DNA of 35,032 bases from Prochlorococcus sp. AG-315-I14 (lineage in GTDB: Bacteria; Cyanobacteriota; Cyanobacteriia; PCC-6307; Cyanobiaceae), in NCBI GenBank assembly GCA_003283665.1, contig QBWF01000008.1:1-35032 (forward strand), read 5' to 3'. The position numbers and the translations under genes are program-made. The notes beneath the pieces were generated by a model that saw only the letters and a list, made by a program, of their open reading frames with translations, searched no databases and was not told the DNA's origin. Of this stretch, positions 33,567 through 35,032 are shown piece by piece; positions within the stretch are counted from its first letter, which is position 1, and every line of letters starts with the position of its first letter.

Positions 33567-35032
33567 TTAATACAAAATCAGTTCTAAAACTTCTCTTGTA
33601 TTAGGTGAAATTTTAGCCTCATTTACTTTCGAAATGGCTTTATACATTTCTAATTTATTTGGTTCAATGTAAGTTTTCCATTTAGAGAACACCTTGACCA
33701 GTCGTGAAGCTGTTATTGGATTAATTTTATCAAGCTCTATTAATTTCTCTGCAAAAAACATATAGCCTTGGCCGTTAGAAGCATGAAAAGATTCAATATT
33801 TTTTGTAAATCCTCCTAAAACAGCTCTTACAGCATTGGGCGCCATCCAATCAAATTTAGAGTGAGAAAGCAATTTCTGGACAACTTCAATCGCATTGCTA
33901 TTGGATCTAGAGGCCTCGTAAGAAAACCATGCATCTAAAACGACAGGATTGTCTTTCCATTTCTCAAAAAACAAATTAGAAGCTTCTTCAGCCTCTAAGC
34001 AATCAATTAACTTCAAAGCATTAAGAGCAGCCCTAGCCAAAGTCATAGAAGACTTATCAACTGCTTTGACACAATCTCTTTTAACCTCATTATCCCCAGC
34101 AAGAACAAGTAAAGACAATATTGTTCCGGTTAATTTCCTTTCACCTTGTCCCTCAGGCCAAGTTTGATCAATATTGGTCCTAACTCCTTGTTGTAAAGCT
34201 TTTAAATTTTCAAAAAGTCTTAAGCCCATTGAACATTGGAAACTCAAACAAGCACGATTAATAGCTGAAGGGTTGACTTCAGTCTGGGACCGTTCTAATT
34301 CTGATAATCCTGGAATTGTCAAAAGAGATGATAAAAAAGAACTCTCTTTTATTCCTAAATTGAATATGAATTGCTCAATAGAATTGAAAAAACAATTTTC
34401 CAAATATGAATCTGGATTATTACTCATCCGATTATTAATAATTTGACGCATCAAAATTTGACCTGAATCCCATCTAGAAAAATAATCATTATCATTCGAG
34501 AATAAAAATAAGTAGTCATCTTTCTTCAGGTCACAATCATATTCAATAGGTGAAGAAAATCCCCTGAAAAGTGAAACGACCGGCTTATTATCACAATCTT
34601 TTAACACTTTTATTTTCAATTCTTTTTTCGGTTTATCTAAAATGAATAAGTTTTCTTTGACGACAGGTTCGCTATCCTTTTCCTTATCATAACAAGAGAA
34701 AAGAATAGGTATAACCATTTCTACATTAGAGTCAGTAGTATCATCTTTTAATTGTTGTTCAAAAGATACTGTTAATGTTAATTCCTTCTTATCCCAATAC
34801 TGCTTGACTAAAACCTTTGGTGTCCCGGATTTATAATACCAATTTTGAAATTGGTTGACATTAAAGGATAGAGCGGAGCAATCAGAGCATGCACCTTTAA
34901 TTACTGAATCTATAAAATCTTCTGTTGTAGCTGCGCAACCATCAAAGGTTTTTATATATAATTTAACCCCTAAAATAAATCTTTCCTTTCCAAGCAATAA
35001 CTCAAGCATTCTTATTATCTCAGCGCCCTTCT
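33567..35032 (-). CDS. pepN: Aminopeptidase N, C-terminal part (partial)
   Basis: The frame stays open to the right edge, where it reads KGAEIIRMLELLLGKERF. The 5' half with the HExxH zinc site is outside the window. What remains (about 488 residues) matches the M1 PepN C-terminus: LYIKTFDGCAATTEDFID, FQNWYYKSGTPKVLVKQY, a beta-sandwich domain, then FSNDNDYFSRWDSGQ and a long helical domain ending with PITASRLVKVFSKW. The GTPxVxV step and the DFSRWDA-like motif are hallmarks of the PepN subgroup rather than other M1 peptidases. PepN removes N-terminal residues from peptides in the cytoplasm. It ends 11 bases from prs. Confidence 0.93.
   Translation of the reverse strand, partial: KGAEIIRMLELLLGKERFILGVKLYIKTFDGCAATTEDFIDSVIKGACSDCSALSFNVNQFQNWYYKSGTPKVLVKQYWDKKELTLTVSFEQQLKDDTTDSNVEMVIPILFSCYDKEKDSEPVVKENLFILDKPKKELKIKVLKDCDNKPVVSLFRGFSSPIEYDCDLKKDDYLFLFSNDNDYFSRWDSGQILMRQIINNRMSNNPDSYLENCFFNSIEQFIFNLGIKESSFLSSLLTIPGLSELERSQTEVNPSAINRACLSFQCSMGLRLFENLKALQQGVRTNIDQTWPEGQGERKLTGTILSLLVLAGDNEVKRDCVKAVDKSSMTLARAALNALKLIDCLEAEEASNLFFEKWKDNPVVLDAWFSYEASRSNSNAIEVVQKLLSHSKFDWMAPNAVRAVLGGFTKNIESFHASNGQGYMFFAEKLIELDKINPITASRLVKVFSKWKTYIEPNKLEMYKAISKVNEAKISPNTREVLELILY

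Overview
The window looks like chromosome from a marine picocyanobacterium, most likely Prochlorococcus, and probably a lineage of intermediate-to-low GC. The reasons are strong AT bias, very tight gene packing, a CyanoP (PsbP-family) lipoprotein, a cyanobacterial-type CdaA and several small proteins of picocyanobacterial character. No strain can be named from the sequence alone. There are no tRNA or rRNA genes, insertion sequences, prophage genes or CRISPR arrays.

Layout, left to right. (1) 1-6235, plus strand: a recombination block with the probable 3' end of recC, a small membrane methyltransferase-like gene, recB and recD. recB is split by a reading-frame change at an A-rich tract (A14-C-A12). 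(2) 6236-10241, plus strand: a DEAD-box RNA helicase with a structured leader, a small secreted cysteine-containing protein and an MsbA-like ABC exporter. (3) 10243-10788, minus strand: a CyanoP lipoprotein. (4) 10908-12445, plus strand: recR and lipA, overlapping. (5) 12460-18135, minus strand: a six-gene run transcribed lysA, cdaA, uppS, bioB, trhO, then an uncharacterised gene. It joins lysine/diaminopimelate metabolism, c-di-AMP synthesis, polyprenyl carrier synthesis, biotin synthesis and tRNA wobble modification. (6) 18236-24128, plus strand: rimI, then clpC followed by an iron-type alcohol dehydrogenase, an alpha/beta hydrolase and a DUF2993 protein. (7) 24136-26520, minus strand: cdsA and a short Orn/Lys/Arg-decarboxylase-family enzyme. 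(8) 26621-30124, plus strand: an ABC1/UbiB kinase, a small membrane protein, an RsuA/RluB pseudouridine synthase and a RodZ-like HTH membrane protein. (9) 30126-35032: malQ (minus), a 325-base gap, an uncharacterised gene (minus), prs (plus) and the 3' part of pepN (minus, running off the right edge).

Most of the window is housekeeping. I found no convincing new multi-gene system. The item most worth pursuing is recB: one added A in the A-rich tract restores a full-length RecB of about 1273 residues. So the gene is either rescued by slippage, recently broken, a mutable switch, or misread. Secondary items are the recR start (conserved N-terminal sequence upstream of the first ordinary start codon, with only CTG in the right place), a perfect 16-base inverted repeat inside the HTH gene, the grouping of cdaA with lysA and uppS, and a possible 30-residue membrane peptide followed by a terminator-like hairpin in the longest gap.
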